Shown: in pieces, positions 24,938 to 34,326 of the stretch
Numbering within the stretch: position 1 is the stretch's first letter
How the letters are laid out: every line of letters begins with the position of its first letter
Assembly (NCBI RefSeq): GCF_005116735.1
Contig: NZ_SWDB01000007.1
Location: 62,001 to 126,000 of the forward strand
Length of the DNA: 64,000 nt
Direction: 5' to 3'
From: Thalassotalea mangrovi
Lineage (GTDB): Bacteria; Pseudomonadota; Gammaproteobacteria; Enterobacterales; Alteromonadaceae
Made by a program: the position numbers and the translations under genes
The notes under the pieces: model-generated
What the model was told of the DNA's origin: nothing
What the model saw: the letters and a program-made list of their open reading frames with translations, nothing else
Databases searched by the model: none

Positions 24938-26317
24938 TTATTCTTGTTGTTCATTTGCCAGTAAAGGCTCGCAGTCCATGTCACAAAACCGGAATTGCCA
25001 GATCAATTTGTCATTTTCGTTTGAAGTTAGAAATGACTTACTTCGCATTAACTTAAAACGTTTTACATTACTGGTACGAAAATCCTGGCGTTGATACCAA
25101 AGTTGCAGATGAGCCTGCCTTCGACCCTGTTGCAAGACATATTCGGCAAACTGTTTATGATCACGAAACTCTACGACTTGCCAGCCTTGCGGCAAAACGA
25201 CATTGGCATAATAACTTGGCTTGCAGTCGAGATCATCACAGTAAAATTGATAAACCTGCTCAATCCCTGTGTCCTCAAATCCCGGCAGGGGACGCTGACT
25301 CAGACTGGAATAAAACTTAATATCAGGGCTTGGCAGCGCCTGATTACCAGACATGTTGTTTATCGGCTGGCGATTAATCATCAGCAACGCAGACGAGCAC
25401 AGGCTGACCATAACCAGGGTCAGCAGGGTAGCTGTCAGGTTAGGCTTGGTGGCTGCGGGCTTTTGAATTGTCTGCTCTTCGGGTTCGTCTGCGAGTTTAT
25501 TACCGAGATAAAACAGGATTACCATAAACGGAACATACAGGTACCAACCAAAATTGTTGTGATCGTGCATCAACTCGCTTTCCATATTGGTGTATTGACC
25601 AATGAGAATTAAGCTGACAATTCGAATCCAGTTGGTGATTAAAGCACCCAGGATAGCGAAGGTGAAAAAGATGGTGGCAGATCGCCAGTTACGAATATAC
25701 AGAAACACGTAAAGACTGCTTATCGCCAGGGATACCAGCAGGTATCGAAGGCCACTACAGCCATTAGCAATTTCGAAAGTTCCTGCCGGCAGGCTGATAA
25801 ACTGATCCTTAACGTATATCGGAATATCGGTAAAATGCAGTATGCCCGTGGCAGCCGCTACAGACATATCTTGCAAAAAGGTGGTAAATGCCCCCCAAAG
25901 CGGCATCAAAAAAATCAGGTAGAGGGTGGGGAATAATAGAGCCAGGCGGGGTTTGAACAGCATGATACTGGCACTGCTTAATAGCATCAGCAGGCTTAAC
26001 CAATAACCCAGGCTCATTTGCGCCCGGACTGTGGCAAACAGGCAAACACAGGAAATCAGAAATAGGAAAAACGCCAGGAACGAGAATTTATCTCGTAACT
26101 CAATCTTGCCTTGTTTAAACGCATCAAAAAGCAGGTAGGCGCTGATGACTGGGATAAGAAATGCGTGTGAGTATGTACCATCATCAAAACTGTGACGCCA
26201 AAGCGTCACTAAAATGGGCATATTCATCAAGCCAATAAAGGCAAATAATGCAAACAGCACGTAAAGGGGACGATAAATGATGTGTTGCGTTACTTGCATC
26301 GGTAATAATTTTTCCAT
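24938..26317 (-). CDS. xrtA: Exosortase A (XrtA/EpsH-like) with C-terminal EpsI-like domain
   Basis: The 459-aa integral membrane protein has about eight N-terminal helices carrying the exosortase triad: Cys187 in EIANGCSGLRYL, Arg232 in LITNWIRIVSL, and His253 in HDHNNFGWYLY. Exosortases are membrane cysteine transpeptidases that recognise PEP-CTERM C-terminal signals and pass proteins to the envelope. From about residue 290 a periplasmic tail follows (PLPGFEDTGIEQVYQFY ... WQVVEFRDH), fitting an EpsI/DUF3485-like domain fused to the enzyme, as seen in other type A proteins. It is 6 bp downstream of a sulfotransferase gene on the same strand. No PEP-CTERM protein was found in the window. Confidence 0.93.
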   Translation of the reverse strand: MEKLLPMQVTQHIIYRPLYVLFALFAFIGLMNMPILVTLWRHSFDDGTYSHAFLIPVISAYLLFDAFKQGKIELRDKFSFLAFFLFLISCVCLFATVRAQMSLGYWLSLLMLLSSASIMLFKPRLALLFPTLYLIFLMPLWGAFTTFLQDMSVAAATGILHFTDIPIYVKDQFISLPAGTFEIANGCSGLRYLLVSLAISSLYVFLYIRNWRSATIFFTFAILGALITNWIRIVSLILIGQYTNMESELMHDHNNFGWYLYVPFMVILFYLGNKLADEPEEQTIQKPAATKPNLTATLLTLVMVSLCSSALLMINRQPINNMSGNQALPSPDIKFYSSLSQRPLPGFEDTGIEQVYQFYCDDLDCKPSYYANVVLPQGWQVVEFRDHKQFAEYVLQQGRRQAHLQLWYQRQDFRTSNVKRFKLMRSKSFLTSNENDKLIWQFRFCDMDCEPLLANEQQE

Positions 26318-26323
26318 AAATAA

Positions 26324-27337
26324 TCAGATACCCGGTTGTAATAACGTGTTTCTCAGCCACTGCTTACACGAACGTAGCGACAAATAACCTTGTGCCAGCG
26401 CCCGAATAGTCCATTGCCTGAGCATAAATATTGGTGGTTTTGACAAAGGGTAACCCATGTGTTGTAAGGTGTTGCCCGCGACCGCTTCAAAGCAGGCAAG
26501 CTGATATGGACTCAAATGCTTTTGCCAGCGTTGGGCCTTGCTGGCATCAATTTTCGGTTTCACGTAAAGCGCAATGTTGTCCTGACGGATCAGCTGATTA
26601 TCCAGCAGATTCTGGTAGTAATCCTGGGTTAACTGGCTCACCTTGACGTCGAGGAAAGTAGCGAGTTGGGCATATACCGCATCCGCATCCGCGAGAAGGT
26701 TTTCATAATGAATTCGCAGAAATTGAGGCGAAAACTTTTGTCCCGCAGACTCAGCAGAGTTCACAAACCTTTGCCATTGCCAGGCAATATTGAATGGCGA
26801 TTTCGGATACTGACGAGCATCCGGGTGCTGTTCTCTTTCTAGCATTGACTGATAGGCGGCCCTGCCATCACGGACGATGTGAATAAATTTTGCAAAGGGA
26901 AATATATGCTGTAGGGTTTCTATGTGGGCGGCAAAATAGGGGACCTTGCATCCCCATCGTTGTTTATTCTCGAGGCGATTAAGAAATGCCTGGTAAATGG
27001 CATCGATTAACTGGCGTAGGGTAATGTCCTTTCGTGTCGCCAGTTCTTGATTAATTTGTTCCCGGCTAACGTGCCATTGACTGAATGTACCATTGTCATG
27101 GTAAAACAAATCGTCGATCAGGTGATTAACTTCCTGGTCGGTTAATATTCTTTCGCAATCCTGCTTCAGTTTGTAGTAGAACCTAAGTATAAAATCGTCT
27201 TCGGGGGGAATGGCTAATTCTTCGATCGCTGACAGTTTTACCTGCAGCAAGGTGGTACCGGAGCGCGGGCAGCCAACGATAAATACCGGGCTCAGGCGTT
27301 TCGCAAAATCGTCAGATGTACCAGCGGATTTATCCAT
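26324..27337 (-). CDS. Sulfotransferase (Sulfotransferase_3-like) paired with exosortase
   Basis: The 337-aa protein carries the PAPS loop VFIVGCPRSGTTLLQVKL near residue 20 and the 3'-phosphate motif FIHIVRDGRAAYQSML near 185, both complete. It has no signal peptide, so it would work in the cytoplasm on a PAPS donor. It starts a two-gene minus unit with the exosortase 6 bp downstream and is divergent from prsT. It is unlike the NodH-type enzyme at 14244, so the two probably serve different acceptors. The tight link to exosortase suggests sulfation of the same surface product, which is inferred. Confidence 0.88.
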   Translation of the reverse strand: MDKSAGTSDDFAKRLSPVFIVGCPRSGTTLLQVKLSAIEELAIPPEDDFILRFYYKLKQDCERILTDQEVNHLIDDLFYHDNGTFSQWHVSREQINQELATRKDITLRQLIDAIYQAFLNRLENKQRWGCKVPYFAAHIETLQHIFPFAKFIHIVRDGRAAYQSMLEREQHPDARQYPKSPFNIAWQWQRFVNSAESAGQKFSPQFLRIHYENLLADADAVYAQLATFLDVKVSQLTQDYYQNLLDNQLIRQDNIALYVKPKIDASKAQRWQKHLSPYQLACFEAVAGNTLQHMGYPLSKPPIFMLRQWTIRALAQGYLSLRSCKQWLRNTLLQPGI

Positions 27338-27461
27338 GTTTTATATTTGCACCATTATTATTTTGTCGTCCTGAGTAATCTTTCGCGCCAGGTTTATTGC
27401 ATTGTCGCCAGGATAACCGCCTCTATCACTGCATGCCAGAGCGGCTAACGAGGCCGCCCGA

Positions 27462-27478
27462 ACGACGATAATCGTCGT
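27462..27478. promoter_or_regulatory. 17-bp palindrome, candidate operator
   Basis: ACGACGAT and ATCGTCGT are perfect reverse complements around one central A. With a one-base centre and no T-run this is better read as a protein-binding dyad than as a terminator. It lies midway between the divergent sulfotransferase and prsT genes. Confidence 0.3.
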
Positions 27479-27493
27479 CCAATCTATTATACT

Positions 27494-27501
27494 TAGTTCA
27501 A
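27494..27501 (+). promoter_or_regulatory. TAGTTCAA motif upstream of prsT
   Basis: TTAGTTCAA matches the motif at 1072-1080 exactly over nine bases, and shares the octamer with 21580-21587. It sits about 220 bp before the prsT start. It is reported only because the motif recurs at polysaccharide-gene promoters. Confidence 0.25.
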
Positions 27502-27608
27502 ATTTGGCTAAATATCTATGCTGGTCACCGGATATTTATCGACAAATGCCCATCCTTGTCGTAACCCTGGCTTACTGATCACGCGATTTCACTAATATTG
27601 CAGATATT

Positions 27609-27636
27609 TTGTCCAAAAAAAAATTTCACCTATACT
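27609..27636 (+). promoter_or_regulatory. Possible sigma-70 promoter of prsT
   Basis: TTGTCC (27609-27614) and TATACT (27631-27636) are separated by 16 bp and resemble -35/-10 hexamers. They would give a leader of about 75 nt before the ATG at 27719. The -35 element matches consensus at only four of six positions, so this is tentative. Confidence 0.35.
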
Positions 27637-27718
27637 GAAGTCGAGTTCTGCTGATTTAGTGGTTCAGCCTATATATCAGATATATCAATTGGTTATAGAG
27701 CCTTCACAAGGAAGAAGA

Positions 27719-30478
27719 ATGAAAACAACGATAAACTCCCTGATAATCCTCTTTTTAAGCTTTCTGGCGCTAACGGCCTGCCAACCCGACAAAAGTGAAC
27801 AGGAATACATCGACAGTGCGTTACTGTTGATGGCTGATGGTGATTACCAGGCAGCGAGCATTGAACTGAAAAATGCAGTAAGGGTTGCACCTCAAAGTGG
27901 CCGCTCACGAATGTTATTGGGTAAGAGCTATCTGTTGTCTGGCTCTATCCAGGGTGCCAAAAAAGAATTGCAGCGAGCATTGGACTTAAATTTTGATGCC
28001 GATATTGTGTTGCCATTACTGGTGCGCAGTAATATCTATATGCTCGATTTTGACAGTGTTAAGGACAACATTGACACCGCAATCCAACTTTCGCCGCAGG
28101 TTCAGAGGGAAATCAACAGTGTCGCCGGGATCGCAATGTCGATGGCTGGGGATGTAGAATCCGGATTCGATGTTCTGTCGAAAGTGATTACCGGTAAACC
28201 ATCCGATGATTTTTACTATAAGTTGAGCCAGGCCTGGTTTGCCGCTCACAATGATCAGATCACTCAAGCCATCGATATGGTCGATGCGCTGCAGGTTCAG
28301 GACACGCCTTACCGGGATGCGACCCTGATGCTGGCAAATCTATACCGGATGAATCGCCAGTTCGATATGGCCGTGCAAGCCTATGCCAATTATAACAAAG
28401 CCTACGCATACAATTACCTGGCGCAACTAGCCTACATTAATGTCCTTATCCGCGAAGGCCAAATGGACGTTGCCGAAGAGCAGGTTGATGAGATGCTGGG
28501 CTATTATCCCAGCTCGGCCATAGTGAACGAATACAAAGCCGAATTGCTGACGTTATCGGGTAAAAATGCCGAAGCCATTGAACATGCTACGTTAGCGTTG
28601 AGTGGTCAACCCAATTTAGTCAAATCTAACTTAATTGCCGGCGTTGCCAATTATCGGCTCGGTAATTTTGAATCCTCATATCGGCATCTGAGTATTATCG
28701 AAAAGGATCTGCCATCCAAGCATGTAGGCCATAAAATATTATCAATGGTAAAACTAAAGCTTGGCTACATTGATGAAGCAGTTGCCAGTATCGAAAAGCT
28801 GGATGAAATTAATGCAGAAGATTTTGCGTTAGTTGCCAATACATCGCAAGCCCTGTTGCGTAAGGGAGATACCAGTCAGGCGAGCAAATATATAGAAAAA
28901 CTTGATGCCCTCGATGTCAATGACTCACAGACTCTCGGCCAGCGTGGTGCGTTAAAATTATCGGTTCAGGATGATACCGGCATTGATGATTTAAAACGCG
29001 CTTTAGAATTGGACCCGGATTTTGATCGGGCACGATTGACTCTGTTGTTAAATTACGTGAAAACCAAAAATTACTCCGACGCAATGGGTATTGCCGATGA
29101 ATGGGTCAAGCAAAAGCCGGATTCCGATCAGGGTTATCTGGCTAGAGGAGTTGTTTATCGCGCGCAAGGGGAAATGAAACAGGCCATTAACGCATTCAAC
29201 GTTGCGCTCGAAAAAGTTGAAAACAGTTCAGGCGCCTTGTTCAATCTGGCGTTAGCAGATATGCAGGATGGCCAGGGTGAGCAGGCGCATCAAAAATTAA
29301 CTCGCCTGTTACAAAATGAGCCCGCGCATCGTGGTGGTCTCGATCTCATCATTGCCAATGCAAAAAACCTTAATGATGAAGATGAAGTTGTCGATTTTCT
29401 GGAGGAGCTTTCAGAACAACATCCAGAGCAAGTAAACCTGACCATTGCCCGTGCCAAAGCACTGGAAAATGCCGGCCGTCGGGGGCAGGGACTGGAATTA
29501 CTGCAGAGCATGGCCAGCAATAAAGATAACCCGGATGTTTATTATCGGGTATTTGCGAAAATGGCTATCGCCGCTAAACAATATCAGCGTGCGGAAAACC
29601 TCTATTTGACTCAAATAGAGAAAAATCCGGATAATTTCGACGCGCACCAGGGCTATTTGTACACGTTGGAAGTACAGCAAAAATATCAGCAAGCTTACAC
29701 CCAGGTTAAAAAAGCACAGCAACGCTTTCCCGAGCAGGAAAATTTAAAGTTGGTGGAAGCTAATTACCTAATGCAATCTAAGTCTTATGGGCGAGCCAGA
29801 GCTGTTATTGAGTCGATTGATCCAAGCGAAGTCAATGAAATTGGCTATCTGAAACTGGCGGCTAAATTTTACTACCAGGTGAATGAAAATGAGCAGGCAA
29901 AGGAATTTGCGCAACCATTGCACCAGCGTCAGCCCAATGCCGCGAATAGTTTTCTTTACGCACAAATCCTGCAACGCCTGCGGGACAACAACACGGCATT
30001 GGATGTCATCAATGTAGGGTTGGCATCAGATCCAGATAACCTGGCAATGAAAAACCTCAAAGCCGAGTTAACCAGCGAAACCGATCCCCAACAGGCGTTG
30101 GCTTTGTATCAGGAAATCGCTGAGAAATACCCGGATAGCTTTGTTGTACTTAACAACCTTGCCTGGTCGGCAATCATGGCGGAACAATATCAATTGGGCC
30201 TGGACAGTGCGAAAAGAGCGGCGAAATTAGCGCCACAACAACCGCAGGTTAAAGATACCTTAGCGGTAGCGCACATGAAGATGGGAGATTATGATACCGC
30301 TGAGTCTTTGCTAATTGAGGCGAAACAGGCCTTGCCAGACAACGAAGAGATCCTGTTGCACTATGCAGAGGTACTGATTCACCTGAATCGTTTAACAGAA
30401 TCGGAAGAGGTATTGGCAAGCCTGCAAACCAGTGACAAGAAGGAAAAAGTGTTGCAGTTGCTGGAAAATAAAAGCTAA
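27719..30478 (+). CDS. prsT: PrsT-type TPR-repeat lipoprotein of the exosortase system
   Basis: The frame is open from 27659, but the ATG at 27719 follows an AAGGAAGAAG ribosome site and opens a lipoprotein signal (MKTTINSLIILFLSFLALTAC), giving 919 aa. The lipid-anchored Cys is residue 21. The rest is a continuous array of tetratricopeptide repeats, for example DYQAASIELKNAVRVAPQSG, RARLTLLLNYVKTKNYSDA and DSFVVLNNLAWSAIMAEQY, around twenty by eye. Length and layout match the TPR lipoprotein PrsT of PEP-CTERM/exosortase A systems. It probably acts as a periplasmic scaffold for assembly or export. It is divergent from the sulfotransferase-exosortase pair and closes the locus. Confidence 0.92.
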   Translation: MKTTINSLIILFLSFLALTACQPDKSEQEYIDSALLLMADGDYQAASIELKNAVRVAPQSGRSRMLLGKSYLLSGSIQGAKKELQRALDLNFDADIVLPLLVRSNIYMLDFDSVKDNIDTAIQLSPQVQREINSVAGIAMSMAGDVESGFDVLSKVITGKPSDDFYYKLSQAWFAAHNDQITQAIDMVDALQVQDTPYRDATLMLANLYRMNRQFDMAVQAYANYNKAYAYNYLAQLAYINVLIREGQMDVAEEQVDEMLGYYPSSAIVNEYKAELLTLSGKNAEAIEHATLALSGQPNLVKSNLIAGVANYRLGNFESSYRHLSIIEKDLPSKHVGHKILSMVKLKLGYIDEAVASIEKLDEINAEDFALVANTSQALLRKGDTSQASKYIEKLDALDVNDSQTLGQRGALKLSVQDDTGIDDLKRALELDPDFDRARLTLLLNYVKTKNYSDAMGIADEWVKQKPDSDQGYLARGVVYRAQGEMKQAINAFNVALEKVENSSGALFNLALADMQDGQGEQAHQKLTRLLQNEPAHRGGLDLIIANAKNLNDEDEVVDFLEELSEQHPEQVNLTIARAKALENAGRRGQGLELLQSMASNKDNPDVYYRVFAKMAIAAKQYQRAENLYLTQIEKNPDNFDAHQGYLYTLEVQQKYQQAYTQVKKAQQRFPEQENLKLVEANYLMQSKSYGRARAVIESIDPSEVNEIGYLKLAAKFYYQVNENEQAKEFAQPLHQRQPNAANSFLYAQILQRLRDNNTALDVINVGLASDPDNLAMKNLKAELTSETDPQQALALYQEIAEKYPDSFVVLNNLAWSAIMAEQYQLGLDSAKRAAKLAPQQPQVKDTLAVAHMKMGDYDTAESLLIEAKQALPDNEEILLHYAEVLIHLNRLTESEEVLASLQTSDKKEKVLQLLENKS

Positions 30479-30500
30479 AAGGATATCCGGGTTAACAACA

Positions 30501-30523
30501 AAAAGGCTACTCGGTAGCCTTTT
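30501..30523. terminator. Bidirectional terminator between prsT and yibQ
   Basis: AAAAGGCTAC (30501-30510) and GTAGCCTTTT (30514-30523) form a perfect 10-bp stem with a 3-nt TCG loop, flanked by A and T runs on both strands. It serves convergent prsT and yibQ. On the minus side it overlaps the last codons of yibQ, which end at 30507. Confidence 0.85.
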
Positions 30524-31298
30524 CTTTTGCGGTCTTGGCAATCCGGTCGGTGCTATCGCCTTGTGCCAGTTGTTCCTGGCCGGGTTGCAACAAAGAAGAA
30601 ATATCGACTAACTCTACCTGGTGCTGGGCCAGTGTCGGTAGCATCCGATGCAATACCTGCAGTGTCTGCGGATGCGGATGGGCAATGGCAACGGCAACGC
30701 CGTCTCGTTTACTCAATCGGATTAACTTATTAAATTGATTTTCGATATAAGACTCATCGAGCTTGTTATCAAGGAATAGTTTGCGATGTAAGCTTGGAAC
30801 CCCATGTTGTTGGGCCACGTATTCTGCTTGTGAGAACTTGCTGGTGCGTGAGTCGAGAAAAAACAAATCGTTGGCTTTCAGGAACTTCATGGTCCAGTTC
30901 ATCGGCTGGGATAACTGCGTCAGTCGGCTACCCATATGATTATTGATACCTATTACATAAGGAATATCGTCAATTTGCGCCTGTAATGTTGCATAGAGAT
31001 TTTGCTCAGACATTGCGGATGTCAAAGCTCCCGGGCCTGGATTTAAGCCTCGGATCGATTCCATCGGAACATGCAGCATAATTTCACGTTGCTGTTGTTT
31101 GGCTTGTTGGGCTAATTCTTTACCATGCGGGGTATGAGGAAGCACGGCAAACGCTACCTGCCTCGGTAACATTAACGCCGCCCGGTCGGTGTGACGGTAG
31201 CCGATATCATCGATCACGATGGCCACTTTTTTAGTGGTTTGCGAGCTTGCCAAAACAGAAAACGGCAATAACAATAAGAGAGAGAAAAGTAAGCGCAA
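30507..31298 (-). CDS. yibQ: Divergent polysaccharide deacetylase family protein YibQ
   Basis: The 263-aa protein has a signal peptide (MRLLFSLLLLLPFSVLAS) and the YibQ/DUF610 pattern: VAIVIDDIGYRHTD, FAVLPHTPHGKELA, EIMLHVPMES, GINNHMGSRLT, FFLDSRTSK and VAIAHPHPQTL. The family has a deacetylase-like fold of uncertain activity and is expected in the periplasm. It lies downstream of envC and gpmI on the same strand, the E. coli order, and so belongs to the housekeeping backbone rather than to the polysaccharide locus. A strong convergent terminator closes it. Confidence 0.92.
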   Translation of the reverse strand: MRLLFSLLLLLPFSVLASSQTTKKVAIVIDDIGYRHTDRAALMLPRQVAFAVLPHTPHGKELAQQAKQQQREIMLHVPMESIRGLNPGPGALTSAMSEQNLYATLQAQIDDIPYVIGINNHMGSRLTQLSQPMNWTMKFLKANDLFFLDSRTSKFSQAEYVAQQHGVPSLHRKLFLDNKLDESYIENQFNKLIRLSKRDGVAVAIAHPHPQTLQVLHRMLPTLAQHQVELVDISSLLQPGQEQLAQGDSTDRIAKTAKEKATE

Positions 31299-31425
31299 AA
31301 TTAAATTCTTATTATTTTAATGTTTTGTTTACAGCAGAATAACAATATTAATCTGGAAAATCGATGAAAACCCGGTAATTTTTTTCGCCCTGAAATAACC
31401 CTTTGTTCTGGCAGAAATTTATCGG

Positions 31426-32586
31426 TTATTTACACCATAGCTTAGGGTTCACCGGCTTTCCTTTGTGGCGGATTTCAAAATACAGGCCGGCCTGGTTTTG
31501 CCCTCCGGATTGTCCAACCAGGGCAATAGGTTCCCCGATTTCCACCCGATCACCTACATTTTTCAGCAAGGTCTGATTATGGCCATATAAACTCATGTAA
31601 CCGTCGCCGTGGTCAACTACTACCACCAGCCCGTACCCTTTAAGCCAGTCGGCAAATAACACAGTGCCGTTGTGGATGGTATACACCGGACGACCGACCG
31701 GAGCACTCATTAACACGCCTTTCCAACGCAAGTAACCTTGTTTACGCTGGCCAAATGCATGGGTGACATGTCCTTTCACCGGCCATTGCAACTTGTTCTT
31801 TAACTTACTTAAGCCGGTAAGCTCCCAGGCTTGTTGCTGCATTGCCTGTAATCGAGCCAATGCCTGAATCAAGGATTTCTCCTCGTCTTCGAGCTTAGTC
31901 AGTCGCTGCTTCGACGAGAGTATTTTGGAATTTATGCTTTTCAATGTCGCCTGGCGTTGCTGGCGATTGGTTTCCAGAGCTTCTTTTTGTTGTTGCTGCT
32001 GATCGATAAGTTTGGCGAGCTTGTCGGCCTGGGCCTGCTGTTCCTGCTCGACATCTAGTAACCGTTGAATGACGGATTTAAAGTCTTCGATACTTTCAAT
32101 CCGGGCATCGTTCAGATACTGATAGTAAGTAAGGTTGCGACCTACCTGATTCGGATCCTGTTGGTTGAGTAATAGTTTCAGGTAGTCATGATGGCCGGCA
32201 TAATAAGCGCTGCGAATCTGTTCTGCCAGTACCCGCTCCTGTTTCTGCTTTTCTTTGCTCAGATCCTGCTGTTGTTGCCTGAGATCCGCAAGTTTACTTT
32301 CAACCAGTTGTTTTTCATCGCTAATTTGATTGATTTTTTGAGCATTTCTGGCAATTGCCAGATCATCCTGTTTAAGTCTGTTCTGTAGTTCCTGTTGCTG
32401 CTGATTACTCTGGTCGAGTGTTTGTTTCTGCGCGGCAATCTGTTGCTTTAACGCATCGAGTTCTTGTTGTGTTTTTGCATCATCATTACTGGCATTAGCG
32501 TTGCCAATCAGCAAGCAAAACAGGGCGCCCGACAACCAAAGGCTGCCGGGGATTCGTAAGAAAGGGAAAAGAGTGGCGCTAGTCAC
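31426..32586 (-). CDS. envC: Murein hydrolase activator EnvC
   Basis: The 386-aa protein has a signal peptide, a long Gln-rich coiled coil (about residues 38-250) and a C-terminal LytM/M23 domain. The LytM domain is degenerate, as in Env[16 protein letters not shown] replaces the HxxxD metal motif, while [12 protein letters not shown] and [14 protein letters not shown] remain. It would activate the amidases AmiA/B for daughter-cell separation rather than cut murein itself. The start overlaps the end of gpmI by 8 bp on the same strand, so the pair is co-transcribed. The overlap and order match other gammaproteobacteria. Confidence 0.94.
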   Translation of the reverse strand: MTSATLFPFLRIPGSLWLSGALFCLLIGNANASNDDAKTQQELDALKQQIAAQKQTLDQSNQQQQELQNRLKQDDLAIARNAQKINQISDEKQLVESKLADLRQQQQDLSKEKQKQERVLAEQIRSAYYAGHHDYLKLLLNQQDPNQVGRNLTYYQYLNDARIESIEDFKSVIQRLLDVEQEQQAQADKLAKLIDQQQQQKEALETNRQQRQATLKSINSKILSSKQRLTKLEDEEKSLIQALARLQAMQQQAWELTGLSKLKNKLQWPVKGHVTHAFGQRKQGYLRWKGVLMSAPVGRPVYTIHNGTVLFADWLKGYGLVVVVDHGDGYMSLYGHNQTLLKNVGDRVEIGEPIALVGQSGGQNQAGLYFEIRHKGKPVNPKLWCK

Positions 32587-34120
32587 TTAGCTGCATCAAT
32601 GGAGTTCCGGTCATTTCTTCGGGCTGCTCCATTGCCATCAGTTTCAGAATCGTTGGTGCGATATCACTCAGTGACCCGGTTTGTGCCGGGATTGCTGGGC
32701 GACCCACGTAAATCAGTGGTACGGGTTCGCAGGTATGGGCCGTATGAGCTTGTCCGGACTCGCTATTCACCATCATTTCGGCGTTGCCATGATCGGCGGT
32801 AATCAGACACTCACCACCGGTTTTATGCAATGCAGTTACCACCCGGCCTATGCATTGGTCTACGGCTTCACAGGCTTTTACTGCCGCCTCAAAATTACCC
32901 GTATGACCAACCATATCCCCATTCGGGTAGTTACAGACAATAAAATCATAGTCACCACTTTCAATCGCGGCAACGAGCTTTTCGGTTAGCAACTCAGAAT
33001 TCATTTCCGGTTGTAAATCATACGTGGCCACCTGTGGTGACGGGATTAGTTCCCGATCCTCGCCAACAAACGTCTGTTCGCGACCGCCACTGAAGAAAAA
33101 GGTGACATGGGCGTATTTTTCCGTTTCTGATATCCGCAGCTGGGTTTTATTATGCTTTTGTAGCCACTCACCGAGCACGTTTTGTAGGTTTTCAGGCGGA
33201 AAAGCGATGGCGGCATCAATGTCTGCCGCATATTCGGTTAACATCACGAAGCGACTGACGTCTGGTGTGCGTTTGCGAGCAAAACCGTTAAAGTCCGGTT
33301 CCGTAAAACAGCGCGTAAACTGACGCGCCCGGTCGGCTCGAAAGTTCATGAAAATCATCGCGTCACCGTCTTCAACCGTTACCGCACTGCCATCCTGGAT
33401 AATGGCGGTAGCTTTGACGAACTCATCGTTTTCATCCCGATCATAGGCATCCTGTAATGCCTGAACTGCAGTCTCGGCCTGATACTCGCCTTCGCCAGAG
33501 ACGATAAGGTTGTATGCTTTCTCGACGCGATCCCAACGTTGATCGCGGTCCATGGCATAGTAACGGCCAACAATCGAAGCGATGCGACCATTGCCTAATT
33601 CCTGAAACACCTGATCGGCTTTTTCCAATGACGCCATGGCGCTCCGTGGCGGGGTATCGCGTCCGTCCAGGAATGCATGCAAGTAGACCTTTTCAGCGCC
33701 GCGCTGCTTGGCCATCTTCAACAGGGCGAAAATGTGTTCTTCGTGACTATGCACGCCACCAGGCGACAATAATCCGAATACATGAATGGCTTTGCCTTTG
33801 TCGACCGCCGTATCAATGGCTTCTTGTAATACCGCATTCTGGTTGAATTCACCATCTTCGATGGCTTTGGTGATGCGAGTGAAGTCCTGATAGACAATGC
33901 GTCCAGCCCCAAGGTTGACATGGCCGACCTCGGAATTACCCATTTGGCCATCGGGTAAACCTACCGCCATGCCGGATGTATCGATTAACATGGTCGGATA
34001 GTCCTTCATCAGGTTATCCATCACCGGTGTGTTGGCATGTGAAATCGCATTGGAGTCCTGATTTTCGCGATATCCCCATCCGTCGAGGATGATCAGTACT
34101 GTAGATTTCTTGTTACTCAT
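32579..34120 (-). CDS. gpmI: 2,3-bisphosphoglycerate-independent phosphoglycerate mutase
   Basis: The 513-aa enzyme interconverts 3- and 2-phosphoglycerate in glycolysis and gluconeogenesis. The alkaline-phosphatase-like start [13 protein letters not shown], the phosphorylated Ser63 in [37 protein letters not shown] and the metal site [11 protein letters not shown] are all present at the usual length (about 510 aa). It leads the gpmI-envC-yibQ unit and is divergent from yibN, as in E. coli. The start at 34120 is well supported by the conserved N-terminus. Confidence 0.97.
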   Translation of the reverse strand: MSNKKSTVLIILDGWGYRENQDSNAISHANTPVMDNLMKDYPTMLIDTSGMAVGLPDGQMGNSEVGHVNLGAGRIVYQDFTRITKAIEDGEFNQNAVLQEAIDTAVDKGKAIHVFGLLSPGGVHSHEEHIFALLKMAKQRGAEKVYLHAFLDGRDTPPRSAMASLEKADQVFQELGNGRIASIVGRYYAMDRDQRWDRVEKAYNLIVSGEGEYQAETAVQALQDAYDRDENDEFVKATAIIQDGSAVTVEDGDAMIFMNFRADRARQFTRCFTEPDFNGFARKRTPDVSRFVMLTEYAADIDAAIAFPPENLQNVLGEWLQKHNKTQLRISETEKYAHVTFFFSGGREQTFVGEDRELIPSPQVATYDLQPEMNSELLTEKLVAAIESGDYDFIVCNYPNGDMVGHTGNFEAAVKACEAVDQCIGRVVTALHKTGGECLITADHGNAEMMVNSESGQAHTAHTCEPVPLIYVGRPAIPAQTGSLSDIAPTILKLMAMEQPEEMTGTPLMQLSD

Positions 34121-34326
34121 TGATTTGCCTATATCTGATTAACGACTGGAGCTCAGCAGCATTGTACACCGGACTGGTATCATAGAACCAGTTTGTGGCG
34201 GGGATCAACCGCAATTTTTTGCAATTACTGGATTCTTGATAAGCAAACGGTATACTTGTGGCCTTTGCAGATTTAACAACCGCCGAAAGCGGCGCTTGCA
34301 TCTTTTTTACAGGTAACATAAAGGTT

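Larger units (their letters stand above)
27338..27718. other. Divergent intergenic region between sulfotransferase and prsT
   Basis: No credible gene is seen in these 381 bases. They hold a perfect 8-bp inverted repeat ACGACGAT-A-ATCGTCGT (27462-27478), a TAGTTCAA motif (27494-27501), a possible promoter at 27609-27636 and a direct repeat ATATATC-AG-ATATATC-like run near 27672-27686. The region probably controls both divergent units. Confidence 0.6.

Noticed and set aside
25091-25612. 173-codon open frame opposite the exosortase gene
   Set aside because: It lies wholly antisense to a well-supported membrane protein, lacks a ribosome site and has no recognisable domain.
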